This document shows positions 1 to 7,091 of a DNA stretch of 10,242 bases, in pieces. The translations under genes and the position numbers were made by a program. Location: assembly GCA_003990745.1 (NCBI GenBank), contig RBNI01007507.1:1-10242 (forward strand), read 5' to 3'. Position 1 is the first letter of the stretch, and the number at the start of each line of letters is the position of its first letter. This DNA is from Jimgerdemannia flammicorona. Lineage: Eukaryota > Mucoromycota > Endogonomycetes > Endogonales > Endogonaceae. The notes below the pieces were generated by a model that saw only the letters and a list, made by a program, of their open reading frames with translations, ran no database searches and was not told the DNA's origin.

Positions 1-10
1 CATCTGAATC

Positions 11-51
11 GCCGATTTTGGAAATTCTTTGATTTGCCGATTTTGGAAATT
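11..51. repeat. 16-bp exact direct repeat, two copies
   Basis: The unit GCCGATTTTGGAAATT occurs at 11-26 and again at 36-51, a period of 25 bp. The spacer between copies is AT-rich and no gene is visible around it. It may be the edge of a longer tandem array that continues to the left of the window. Confidence 0.8.
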
Positions 52-74
52 TCGTCAAATGGAACGTTTTCCTT

Positions 75-193
75 AATATCTCGGCAACACGTAATCCGAT
101 TATAATGTTCTTGGTATCATTAGAAAGGCCTTATTAAGGGCTTTCAAATGACACCAAGATCATCAAATTTGGATGATTATTCATCAAGTTATT
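75..193. repeat. Long imperfect inverted repeat (hairpin)
   Basis: The best-paired arms are 103-130 and 138-165, around a 7-nt loop (131-137). Bases 110-130 pair with 138-158 with only three mismatches. Weaker pairing continues outward, including ATCC at 94-97 with GGAT at 171-174, and fades by about 75 and 193. No coding frame or tRNA-like fold is seen. It could be a MITE-like or foldback repeat, or part of a larger element to the left. Confidence 0.7.
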
Positions 194-237
194 GATGTAA
201 ACATTTAATTGTCTAATTTGAAAATCAAAACAATGCC

Positions 238-340
238 GATTCGAATCCAATTCGAATCTGATTCGAATCCATCCGGATGGGATTTGAATCCCATCCAAGT
301 TGATCCAGATAGGATTCGAATCCATCCGAATCCCATCCGG
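238..340. repeat. Tandem 11-bp TTCGAA units and palindrome cluster
   Basis: Three consecutive 11-mers cover 238-270: GATTCGAATCC, AATTCGAATCT, GATTCGAATCC. Each is centred on the self-complementary TTCGAA. They are followed by ATCCGGAT (271-278) and a 22-bp near-perfect palindrome at 275-296 (arms GGATGGGATT and AATCCCATCC around TG). Another GGATTCGAATCC lies at 312-323 and a further ATCCGGAT at 335-342. The tract ends just before the copia integrase coding sequence begins, so it probably interrupts or replaces upstream pol sequence. It can be translated on both strands, but only as repetitive, low-complexity peptide, so I do not call a gene. Confidence 0.75.
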
Positions 341-362
341 ATTGACTCGTTCAGAGCACTAG

Positions 363-869
363 CCATCGGATTTCTTTTGCGATGGATGCATGGCAAACAA
401 GGCTTTCCAGCAACCTTTTCAGGAACGAATGAAGTGAGCGGCCAGCATTCTCGATTTGATTCATATGGATATTTGTGGCCCCATGCGAATGGCATCACAC
501 TCTGGGAAGAAGTATTTTATTACATTCATTGATGATTCTACATGCAAAGTCCACATATATTTCATTGCGGGGAAAAACAAGGCATTTGACAAATTCTGGG
601 AATTTAAGGCAGCCATGGAGAATGAGACAGGACGTAGAATACAAACCCTACACTCAGATAATGGCAAAGAATACGTCAACAAAGGTTTCAGACACTTCTT
701 GAAGAAGAATGGTATACAGCACTCTATGATAGCCCCTTATACATCTCAGCAAAATGGCATGGTGGAATGATTCAATCGAATGGTAGTGGAAATGGCTAGA
801 ATGATGATGAATATGGCCAGCTTACCGAAGTCCTTTTGGGCAGAAGTGGTGAATATGGCAGCATATATT
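363..869 (+). pseudogene. Ty1/copia integrase fragment (zinc finger and catalytic core)
   Basis: The frame starting at 363 encodes the C-terminal half of a copia GAG-pre-integrase zinc finger (Cys codons at 378 and 387, C-x2-C). Next come the typical LIHMDICGPM motif with the first catalytic Asp, then KKYFITFIDD, HSDNGKEY with the second Asp, and TSQQNGMVE with the Glu of the DDE triad. The end reads LPKSFWAEVVNMAAYI, a normal copia integrase stretch. Two in-frame TGA stops, at 435 and 768, sit where the family has Arg (CGA to TGA fits). Gag, the His pair of the zinc finger and the protease are missing on the left, where the repeat cluster begins. In the family, integrase inserts the cDNA into the host genome. 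This copy cannot work. Confidence 0.88.
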
Positions 870-948
870 GACTAAAGCCCTTCCAAAGGCAAAGTTTAAC
901 TTGTGTGTACAAGGAATGGGTATTATGGGACTCTATACTAGTAATTAA
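865..948 (+). pseudogene. Ty1/copia RNase H C-terminal tail fused to integrase
   Basis: In the frame one base ahead of the integrase frame, 865-948 reads ILTKALPKAKFNLCVQGMG, continues for a few residues and ends at TAA (946-948). This is the characteristic last segment of copia pol (family pattern LTK.LP..KF...), at the end of RNase H. It directly follows the integrase core, overlapping it at about 865-869. The integrase C-terminus, the whole reverse transcriptase and most of RNase H, normally roughly 2 kb or more, are therefore absent. The simplest reading is one internal deletion that also shifted the frame. Confidence 0.8.
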
Positions 949-1309
949 GGACAATTCGGGATGAGATAGGATAATAGAATGACAGCAAGCTTCTTTAACA
1001 TTGATCACTACATTGCAGATTTCTACCAATATTTCTCATCTATGAATGTTCACATCTCTACTTTTCAACCTATTTTTTGAGCTTTAAGCAGGCAATTCGA
1101 ATGTTTTTCGGTTTCTAGATAGTGGTCTGAACATTACAGCAAGATTTTGCAGTGGTTATAGCTTAGTATTGCAGTTTGGGAATTTGCATATCTCGTTGAG
1201 CAGGAGTATTAAAATATGTAGGTTACAACTCAATATAGGTAGTGGTGCAGCCTTCCTTGACTACGTCATCATGTAAACATCACTAATGGCAATGTGTAAA
1301 AGCGTGTAA
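949..1309. other. Non-coding remnant, probably copia 3' end or LTR
   Basis: This AT-rich stretch follows the copia pol stop and has no open frame of note. An AATAAA (1318-1323) followed by a pyrimidine-rich stretch (about 1327-1343) resembles the polyadenylation part of a copia LTR, which suggests the LTR runs to about 1340. No second LTR copy is present to fix the ends. The junction with the gypsy-like gag frame lies close to 1310-1345. Confidence 0.4.
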
Positions 1310-1339
1310 GAATTAGCAATAAACACTTTGCTTTCTCTC

Positions 1340-2086
1340 TCCAAAGTCCACATTCTACAACAAGAGTCAATCCTGATCTTCATTGAAGACTTTGAACAAT
1401 TCACCGCCATACAAGCTCTTGGTATGGATGCTCAATTAGTCCTTCTATCAGTCAGCCTTAGAGGATCTACCAGAGACAAGTTCAATGCAGCCACTATTGC
1501 TGATACTGGTGTAGCCAAACTTGCCAACATGAAGGTCTTCCTCAGAACAACATATTATATTGAAGAGATCAAGCAAGCTCTCAAGGATTAACTCAATACT
1601 ATCTACCAGAGACTTAGTGAAGATCCCAACTTATTCTATACCCGAATCTGCCACCAGATTGTCTTGGCTGGCTATGATGACTACCTCAAGGAACAAATAG
1701 TGGATTCAATCTTTCTCAAAGAAGTTCACCCTGAAATTGCCCTAGCAATCTGGTCTACCCCAGCTGCACTGACCCTTGATCAGAAAGTGGTCTTTGTACA
1801 GAGATATTGGACTGCCAGACACTCTGCTGAATATTCAATGGAGAAAATAACTGGCATCAAGATCGAGTCATCAAAACCAACTAGTATCTTATCTGCTACA
1901 GTTGTGAACAGACAATCAACCACACCTATCCCCAAGAAAGCCAAAGCTGACCCAGTAGAAGAACTTGCTAAGCAGTTCACCGAGATAACTGCACACCTTA
2001 GTGATGTTGTTAGAGAAGTCTGAAGCATCAACAGGAGATCAGTATAGAGATTTGCAGCTACTACAGAAGAACACAATAACATCACA
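1340..2086 (+). other. Gag capsid-like region
   Basis: This helical, Leu/Ala-rich stretch precedes the zinc knuckle and shows a retrotransposon Gag pattern (FIEDFEQFTAIQALGMDAQL, then LRGSTRDKF). It is followed by Lys- and Pro-rich sequence. In LTR elements this part assembles the virus-like particle. The assignment rests on position and general pattern, not on a strongly conserved motif. Three stops (1589, 2021, 2045) break it. Confidence 0.6.
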
Positions 2087-2128
2087 TGCTTCAGATGTGG
2101 AGAAGAAGGCCACTATGCAAAGAATTGC
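2087..2128 (+). other. Gag CCHC zinc knuckle
   Basis: The sequence CFRCGEEGHYAKNC is a perfect C-x2-C-x4-H-x4-C knuckle, the nucleocapsid motif that binds RNA during packaging. All four metal ligands are intact. An acidic segment (TDDEEYYEELE) and a long Lys/Glu-rich linker follow. Confidence 0.95.
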
Positions 2129-2734
2129 ATGACCAAAACAAGACACAAGGTCCAACCAAGCAATTCTAGCAGAACCAGAGAACAAACCAATGCAGTAGTC
2201 ATCAAGGAGATTGGTGATACTGATGATGAAGAATACTATGAGGAGCTTGAATTCTACCCTACTACTGAAGGTACCAGAACCTGGTCCAAGCCCTATGATA
2301 AGAAGAGCAACAGCAAGCCAGTTGGAAGACCAAAGAAGACCCCAGCTGTCACTATTCAAAGTAAGACCCAACCAGAGGAGATTGATCAAGACATGGAGTT
2401 AGATGAAGCTGCCCACCAAATTATTGAAGGCACTACCCCAGTCTCAGGAGAAAGCGAAAGCAAGAAGGAACAGAAGCTGTGCAAGATCAAGATCCACCAG
2501 TATGACATCTACAAGGACCTCAAGGAACAGAAGGTCAATGCCACTTTTGGATAACTAGCTGAAGTCCTTGCCTTCAGACAGCAGTTGAGAGTAGGACTTG
2601 CAACTACCACCAAGAATCAAGAGTACAAGATTGTAGAAGCTCACAATGTACAGGAAGAATCCAAGAACTCAGGTGAAGAATCTGAAGACCAGCGCAAGAC
2701 ATCAGCCTATATCCCCTGCTAGATCGAAGACTGT

Positions 2735-3058
2735 ATCTTTGATGCCATCATTGATACCAGTGCTAGAGGATGCCTCATAAGCAAGAAGGCAATCAACCAC
2801 CTAGGATAGGACATTGAAGAGTCCACCAAGATGGTCTATATCACAGCAGATGGTATACAAGCTACCCCCCTTGGCAAAATCTGAGAAGTCCCCATCAAGA
2901 TAGGAGGAGCTACTATCCTAGTAGATGTGATTGTTACAAGTGCCACCAACTATGATATTCTTATTGGCAACCAATGATTTCACAAGGCCAGGGTCATCAT
3001 TGACCTCAATGCCCAGAAGATACAGATCAACTACAGAGGAAGAAAGGTACGAGTCTCT
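2735..3058 (+). other. Aspartic protease domain, active site altered
   Basis: The active-site loop reads FDAIIDTSARG at about 2741-2773. The canonical form is D-[ST]-G-A, and the Gly here is Ser (AGT at 2759, one G-to-A step from GGT). The second typical motif, ILIGNQ followed by a TGA where Trp is expected and then F, lies at 2957-2980. In LTR elements this dimeric protease cuts the Gag-Pol polyprotein. Stops at 2807, 2882 and 2975 inactivate it. Confidence 0.8.
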
Positions 3059-3181
3059 ATCAATGTCCACAAAGGAGTCCTACCAGACATGGAGGAAGGA
3101 GATAAAGAAGATACAGAGGTCTTCATGTACTTGGTGAACAAGAATAAGAGCAAGACACCCAAGCTCACAGATGAGCAGTAG

Positions 3182-3316
3182 TACAACAAGATCATCAATG
3201 GCTATGCCCCTCAAGGAAGATGTCTCCATGGTACTAGAATATACTGCTCTGAACACCTGAATGACTATTGGTCCTGTATTAGTGAAGTCAGGAAAATCTG
3301 CCAACAGAAACATGAG
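3182..3316 (+). other. Cys-rich spacer between protease and dUTPase
   Basis: Four Cys codons begin at 3221, 3245, 3275 and 3299, giving C-x7-C-x9-C-x7-C. Interspersed His and Trp residues include CLHG, CSEHL and QQKH. The regular spacing suggests a small metal-binding or disulfide-like module. I do not recognise a named domain. It is followed by a charged linker rich in Glu, Lys and Asp (about 3317-3420) that leads into the dUTPase. Confidence 0.5.
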
Positions 3317-3439
3317 CAAGAAGTCACCGAAGCAAAAAGGAAAGCCAAAGAAGATGACCAGCCCCTAGAGCTTCAAGCTGACAGTAACGATGAGGAGGAA
3401 CAAGAATCAGACATCACCCTCAAGATCAAGAAGTTTTAC

Positions 3440-3832
3440 CCCAAAGCCAAGATCCCAGAATACAAGACTGAAGGAGCTATAGGAATAGACCTTGCCAGCA
3501 TTCAAGATGCTACTCTCGAACCACAGACCACCACCCTACTTGGCACTGGAATTGGAGTCAAGCTGCCAGAAAACCATACTGGAATTATCAAGACCAGGAG
3601 CAGTCTGACCAAAAGCGAAATCTCAGTTGAAGGAGGAGTAATTGACCCTGATTACACTGGCAAGATCTTCCTCATAGTCAGAAATCACAATCACACCACT
3701 CCCTTCAAAGTCAAGAAATATGACAGGATTGGCCAGATGCTGATCCACGAAATCAAGAAACTCAAGATCATTGAAGCCATTGAACTCATCAAGACCAAGA
3801 GAGGAGAACAAGGCTTTGGATCTACTGGAAGA
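3440..3832 (+). other. Retroelement dUTPase domain
   Basis: All five motifs of trimeric dUTPases are present in order. Motif 1 is GAIGIDLAS (3473-3499). Motif 2 is TRSSLTKS (3593-3616). Motif 3 is GVIDPDYTGKI (3635-3667), with the Asp and Tyr of the uracil pocket. Motif 4 is YDRIGQMLI (3719-3745). Motif 5 is the Gly-rich RGEQGFGSTG tail (3800-3829). The enzyme hydrolyses dUTP to dUMP and pyrophosphate, which limits uracil in newly made cDNA. The domain lies in the longest unbroken stretch of the polyprotein (3182-4096) and keeps every motif, unlike protease and RT. Placement between protease and RT means it would be released from Gag-Pol by proteolysis. Confidence 0.92.
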
Positions 3833-4099
3833 GAAGCCTATGCTACCACCAAGATTACTGAACTTGAGCATAAGAAATACAAGGACCAGAACAAGCATAT
3901 ATATACCATTGGAGAAAACTTTCCTCTAGAGGAACAACTTCTCAAGATCCTGCACCAGAATGAAGAAGTACTTGCTATAGACTTTAGGGATATCCACAAT
4001 CAAGAACCCAAGTACTACTACAAAGTTGACACTAGTGATACCAAGTCCATCTACCAGAAAGCCAGACCCATACCACCTGCCTACAGAGAGTGGCTGTGA

Positions 4100-4858
4100 G
4101 CCAAACTCAAGGAAATGGAAGAAGCTGGAATCATCAAGCAAGCTATCAGCCTCTGGGCCTCACCCATTGTCCTAGCCTCAAAGAAAGGAAGCAAGCCTGG
4201 AGAGTTTGTACCAAGACTCTGCATTGACTACAGGAAGCTCAATGCCATCACCAAGAAGGATAGGCAGCTCTTGCCAAATATTCAAGAAATTTTTACCACT
4301 CTTGGAAGTGAAGCCAAATACTACACCACCTTGGATCTGTTCTCAGGCTTCCATCAGATTGGTCTCACTCAAGATGCCAGTGAGAAATCAGTCTTCATCA
4401 CACCTGATGCTATCTATATCTATCTGCGAATGCCATTTGGAATGTGCAATGCCCCAACAAGTTTCCAGCAAATGATGAATAGAGTCTTCAGCAACAAGAT
4501 TGGAAAATGGCTCTTTATCTATGTTGATAATATGATCATCTTCAGCAATATAGCACAGGAATATGTCAATTATATACAGCTAGCCCTCAAGAGACTCAAG
4601 GAGCATGGCCTCTACATCAAGCCCAAGAAATGCAAGTTTGCAGCTTAAGAAATTGCCTACCTAGGACACCTTATCAACCAGACTGGAATCCATACAGACC
4701 CTATGAAGATCGAGACTGTTGTAGCCTATCTGAGACCCAGAACAACCACAGAAGTCCATGCCTTCCTTGGACTGATCAGTTACTACAGAAGGTTCATCAA
4801 AGGATATTCCAACATTGCAGCACCTATCTATGAGCTACTGAAGGAGGAGACCAAATTC
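4100..4858 (+). other. Reverse transcriptase domain, YVDD changed to YVDN
   Basis: Recognisable blocks are SPIVLASKKG, RLCIDYRKLNAIT, TLDLFSGFHQI with the first catalytic Asp (GAT at 4334), LRMPFGMCNAPTSFQ, and the catalytic box at 4520-4531. That box reads YVDN instead of YVDD: the second Asp codon GAT is AAT, a G-to-A transition that should abolish polymerisation. The palm continues to KPKKCKF, then a TAA at 4646. The connection region reads YLGHLINQTG and FLGLISYYRRFI, typical of Ty3/gypsy elements. Stops at 4097 and 4646 flank the palm. Confidence 0.95.
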
Positions 4859-4906
4859 GAATAGACCAAGGAGCACCAAGAAACCTTCAATAAACTCAAG
4901 ACCAGG

Positions 4907-5257
4907 TTGACCCAAGCACCTATCCTCAGAAGACCAGATTGGAACCTAGAATTCATCTTGCAGACAGATGCAAATGCTATAGGACTTGGAGCAGTCCTAG
5001 CTCAGAAGAAAGATGGATATGAATATGTCATCTCCTATGTAAGCCAAGGTACCTGTGGAGCAGAACAGAACTATGAGTCATGCAAGCTTGAATGCTTAGC
5101 AGTAGTTTGGGTAGTAGACAAGTTTCACTACTACCTAGCTGGAAAACACTTCACCATCTAAACAGATCATTCTGCTCTTGCCTGGCTATTCCACACTCTG
5201 AACTCCAAAGGAATATATACCAGATGGATCTACAGGCTGTAAGAGTATGACTGTACT
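4907..5257 (+). other. RNase H domain
   Basis: The sequence ILQTDANAIGLGAVLAQ carries the first catalytic Asp (codon 4967), CKLECLAVVW the Glu (5090) and TDHSALAWLF the second Asp (5165). The acidic set that binds metal therefore seems intact. The domain degrades the RNA strand of the RNA-DNA hybrid. It ends near TRWIYRL, a TAA at 5240 where Gln is expected, and EYD. The usual RPG..N..ADALSR linker into integrase is not clear. Stops at 5159 and 5240 lie inside it. Confidence 0.92.
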
Positions 5258-5282
5258 ATCAGTCCTGTAACCAGCAGGCTAT

Positions 5283-5810
5283 CTGTCTGGACCATTCTCT
5301 AAGAAATATAGTACTGGCAACTACTCATCCATAAGACTTTTAAAGTCAGAGGAGTTTGAACCATCAACTGATTGGTCAAGATCAGAATTAGGCCCTTGCT
5401 CTATATGAAGGGAGTGACTCTTCACCATCATGCCAAAATACAAAGAGAAGATGTCAGTCCATAAACACCACTTTTTGATTCCTTGCCAGAGGTTATGGGA
5501 TCAGCAAATTTTTCAGAACTGGACCAATGAATAAGGATACTCAGGAAGATCCTTATTCAGGAGGAAGATGTAATGGTGACCCCAGAATGATGACATCAGC
5601 ACAGGAGACAGCCTTTTCTCACAAGCTACCAGATTGGAGCACAAGAAGATCATATAGCATACAAGATGAGTAATGATAACCAACTGTGAGTCATTATGAC
5701 TATAGTACAAGCATCCTGAAGAATATAAAAGAAGGATCAAGGAACCGCAGTAGCAGCAACCAATAAGAACCACCAATCCCAAAATAGCTCAAAGACTTAC
5801 CACAAATGAA
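5283..5810 (+). other. Ambiguous region between RNase H and 3' ORF
   Basis: Frame cannot be decided here. The gag-pol frame continues with protein-like stretches (for example FDSLPEVMGSANFSELDQ near 5480) but meets several TGA and TAA codons. The frame of the 3' ORF can also be followed back to about 5706, broken by a TAG at 5751. No integrase HHCC finger or DDE core is visible in any forward frame. It may be a divergent pol C-terminus, an ORF overlap, or scrambled sequence. Confidence 0.4.
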
Positions 5811-6614
5811 ATGCCTGCCACCTGCCAAACCTCAAGGTCAAGGAACCACCAAGGTACCTCAGTTGAAGAGAGGATGTTCTAAGACATCAGAAGAGCCATG
5901 GGGACCTGCTCAAGAAGGACTCCTAGTGTTAACCTGGGTACTGCAGATCTCTATCACTTTATCCTCTACTACTGTGAAATAGAAACAAGGATTACCATTG
6001 CTACCGAATACCTCCAAATGTGGCAGGAGTATGAAATAGGAAACCTCCTCTGCTGGAAGTTTCCACAGACCAGCACTCAAGAGCTACAAGATGCTACTCT
6101 CATGGACATATGTAAAACAAGGACAGCTAAGAAGATCCATCAGATCTTCAGGCATGTACCATAGTCGATCTCTAACTTGGAGTATGTTAGAGTCTCAGAC
6201 TTCAGAGACCTGTCATCCCACCATATCAATATACTAGAAGCCAGGGTGGCTACAGAAGCCCAGTCTACTATCACCCTCAACAGTGAAGAAGTAGAAAACT
6301 TCTGGCATCCTATTCTCCAGGACAACCCAGACCAATTCCTACAAGGATTGATCTCAGTATTCCAAGGCCCAAGCATCCAGGTTAGACCTCCCCAAGACCC
6401 CACATTTGTTCCTTATTTTGTGGAAGAGAACCTCATAGATTAGAGAGCCCCCAATTTCCCTGTAGCCGAATGTAATGACGTCATCGGTAATGATGTCATC
6501 CTGCACAACTTCAAAGTACGCAAAATGTGTGACCTGCATGATAAATTCATGGATCTCATCTCCTTCAGTGATAATGATGATGAAGTCCCCATAATCCTGA
6601 ACTTTCTGCTCTAA
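5811..6614 (+). pseudogene. Unassigned 3' ORF of the retroelement
   Basis: A second long frame, different from gag-pol, runs from an ATG at 5811, or from about 5706 if read through, to TAA at 6612-6614. It would give about 267 codons, broken by TAA at 5880, TAG at 6162 and TAG at 6441, each one C-to-T step from a Gln codon. Beyond 6441 the frame stays open for 56 codons with similar composition, so the real protein probably ended near 6612. Visible traits are an aromatic, Tyr/Leu-rich middle (LYHFILYYCEIETRI), a Glu-rich segment, a Pro-rich FQGPSIQVRPPQDP and an acidic C-terminus (SFSDNDDEVP). There are no clear transmembrane spans, zinc fingers or DDE motifs. I do not recognise the family. 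Candidate roles, by analogy only, are a divergent integrase replacement or an accessory protein. Confidence 0.6.
6471..6500. repeat. Tandem 15-bp repeat with TGACGTCA palindrome
   Basis: TGTAATGACGTCATC (6471-6485) is followed directly by GGTAATGATGTCATC (6486-6500). The first holds the perfect palindrome TGACGTCA (6476-6483), the CRE/ATF-type bZIP site. The second is the same apart from one C-to-T change in the core. The repeat lies inside the 3' ORF frame, where it encodes NDVIGNDVI. Confidence 0.7.
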
Positions 6615-6630
6615 GTTCTTTGTTACATTG

Positions 6631-6753
6631 GATAATGCCAGCACTGGTATTCTCATGTAATACTAGATAATGCCAGCACCAGTATTCTGAGGTGATGCAA
6701 AATTATTCCAGTATCAGCATTTTGATATGACACTAAATAATGCCAGCATCCTG
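6631..6753 (+). repeat. Direct repeats AATGCCAGCA in LTR U3
   Basis: GATAATGCCAGCAC followed by TGGTATTCT (6631-6653) recurs as GATAATGCCAGCAC followed by CAGTATTCT (6666-6688), a period of 35 bp. A third, partial copy (AAATAATGCCAGCATCCTG) is at 6735-6753. Such short repeats upstream of a TATA box are typical of LTR enhancer regions, though no factor can be named. Confidence 0.65.
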
Positions 6754-6853
6754 AACCTATACAACCATCAGTACTGACCCTGGAACTTAGTAGTTTTAGT
6801 TATTGGAATTTATATTTAGCTTTATATCTTAGTAACCATTGAATTATATTTTG

Positions 6854-6886
6854 TATAAATACCCCTCTTATTTCCTCTGAAATAAA
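6854..6886 (+). promoter_or_regulatory. TATA box and AATAAA of the putative LTR
   Basis: TATAAAT lies at 6854-6860 and AATAAA at 6881-6886, in the order expected for an LTR core promoter followed by the R-region polyadenylation signal. The short spacing means the signal lies close to the likely transcription start. Confidence 0.45.
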
Positions 6887-7091
6887 GTCAGTCTTCTCAG
6901 TGCAATATACACACTTCCTTGCAAGCAATCTAAGAGATAACAAGACAGTTAAAGATAAGATGTTTAGGACTATAAGACCTTGGGAAGACACTCCAATAAG
7001 AACTTGCTTATAACAAACTTGAGTTAGTCTAAGAGATACACCTTGAAGAGAATCTGACATATTTGAAGGACTCAGCAACCACTACATGACA

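Larger units (their letters stand above)
1310..5282 (+). pseudogene. Gag-pol polyprotein, single frame with 14 stops
   Basis: One reading frame carries all recognised domains from Gag to RNase H, with no frameshift over about 3.9 kb. In-frame stops begin at 1589, 2021, 2045, 2552, 2720, 2807, 2882, 2975, 3179, 4097, 4646, 4862, 5159 and 5240. Five are TAA, five TAG and four TGA. Where family context predicts the residue, it is Gln, Arg or Trp, for example Trp after GNQ at 2975, Trp at 4862, and Gln before EYD at 5240. The frame is open from 1310, just after a TAA, and no convincing start ATG is seen, so the Gag N-terminus is probably lost. Gag and pol appear fused without a programmed frameshift. 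Active enzyme production from this copy is not possible. Confidence 0.9.
1310..7091 (+). mobile_element. Degenerate 5'-truncated Ty3/gypsy-like LTR element with dUTPase
   Basis: Order seen: Gag, zinc knuckle, acidic linker, protease, Cys-rich spacer, dUTPase, reverse transcriptase, RNase H, an unassigned 3' ORF and a putative 3' LTR. Protease upstream of RT and RNase H, with no integrase between them, excludes the copia order. The RT thumb motif FLGLISYYRRFIKGYSNIA is gypsy-type. No 5' LTR or primer-binding site is found upstream of gag, so the copy is 5' truncated. No integrase zinc finger or DDE core is recognisable after RNase H. Both coding frames are broken only by stop codons. Alternative: a pararetrovirus-like lineage, since those also lack integrase. 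The putative LTR argues against that but is not proven. Confidence 0.8.
6620..7091 (+). repeat. Putative 3' LTR of the gypsy-like element
   Basis: After the 3' ORF the sequence becomes non-coding and AT-rich. It carries U3-like direct repeats, a TATA box, a polyadenylation signal shortly after it, and an end in ...ACATGACA. A TGTTACATTG at 6621 could be the left end and CA at 7090-7091 the right end, but TG..CA is weak evidence. There is no clear polypurine tract and no 5' partner LTR in the window, so the boundaries are approximate. Confidence 0.45.

Noticed and set aside
110..122. tRNA primer-binding site (TTGGTATCA)
   Set aside because: The match is short, lies inside the hairpin arm, and no LTR precedes it.
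238..270. tRNA or SINE B-box, since GATTCGAATCC resembles a T-arm
   Set aside because: The unit is tandemly repeated with no acceptor stem, D-arm or anticodon arm around it.
134..532. Open frames of 60-107 codons across the palindrome repeat
   Set aside because: Their translations are low-complexity repeats that run on both strands because the repeat is palindromic. The longer plus-strand one also runs out of frame over the integrase zinc finger.
1310..5282. Reassigned stop codons (TAA/TAG read as Gln)
   Set aside because: TAA, TAG and TGA all interrupt the frame, some at positions where Trp or Arg is expected. The neighbouring ISN1 exons have no internal stops and end at a normal TGA. Mutation is simpler.
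5283..6443. Gypsy integrase in the region after RNase H
   Set aside because: No HHCC finger, DDE core or WP..C..C pattern was found in the three forward frames.
6631..6753. CRISPR-like array
   Set aside because: There are only two good copies and one partial one, with irregular spacing, no cas genes and a eukaryotic context.
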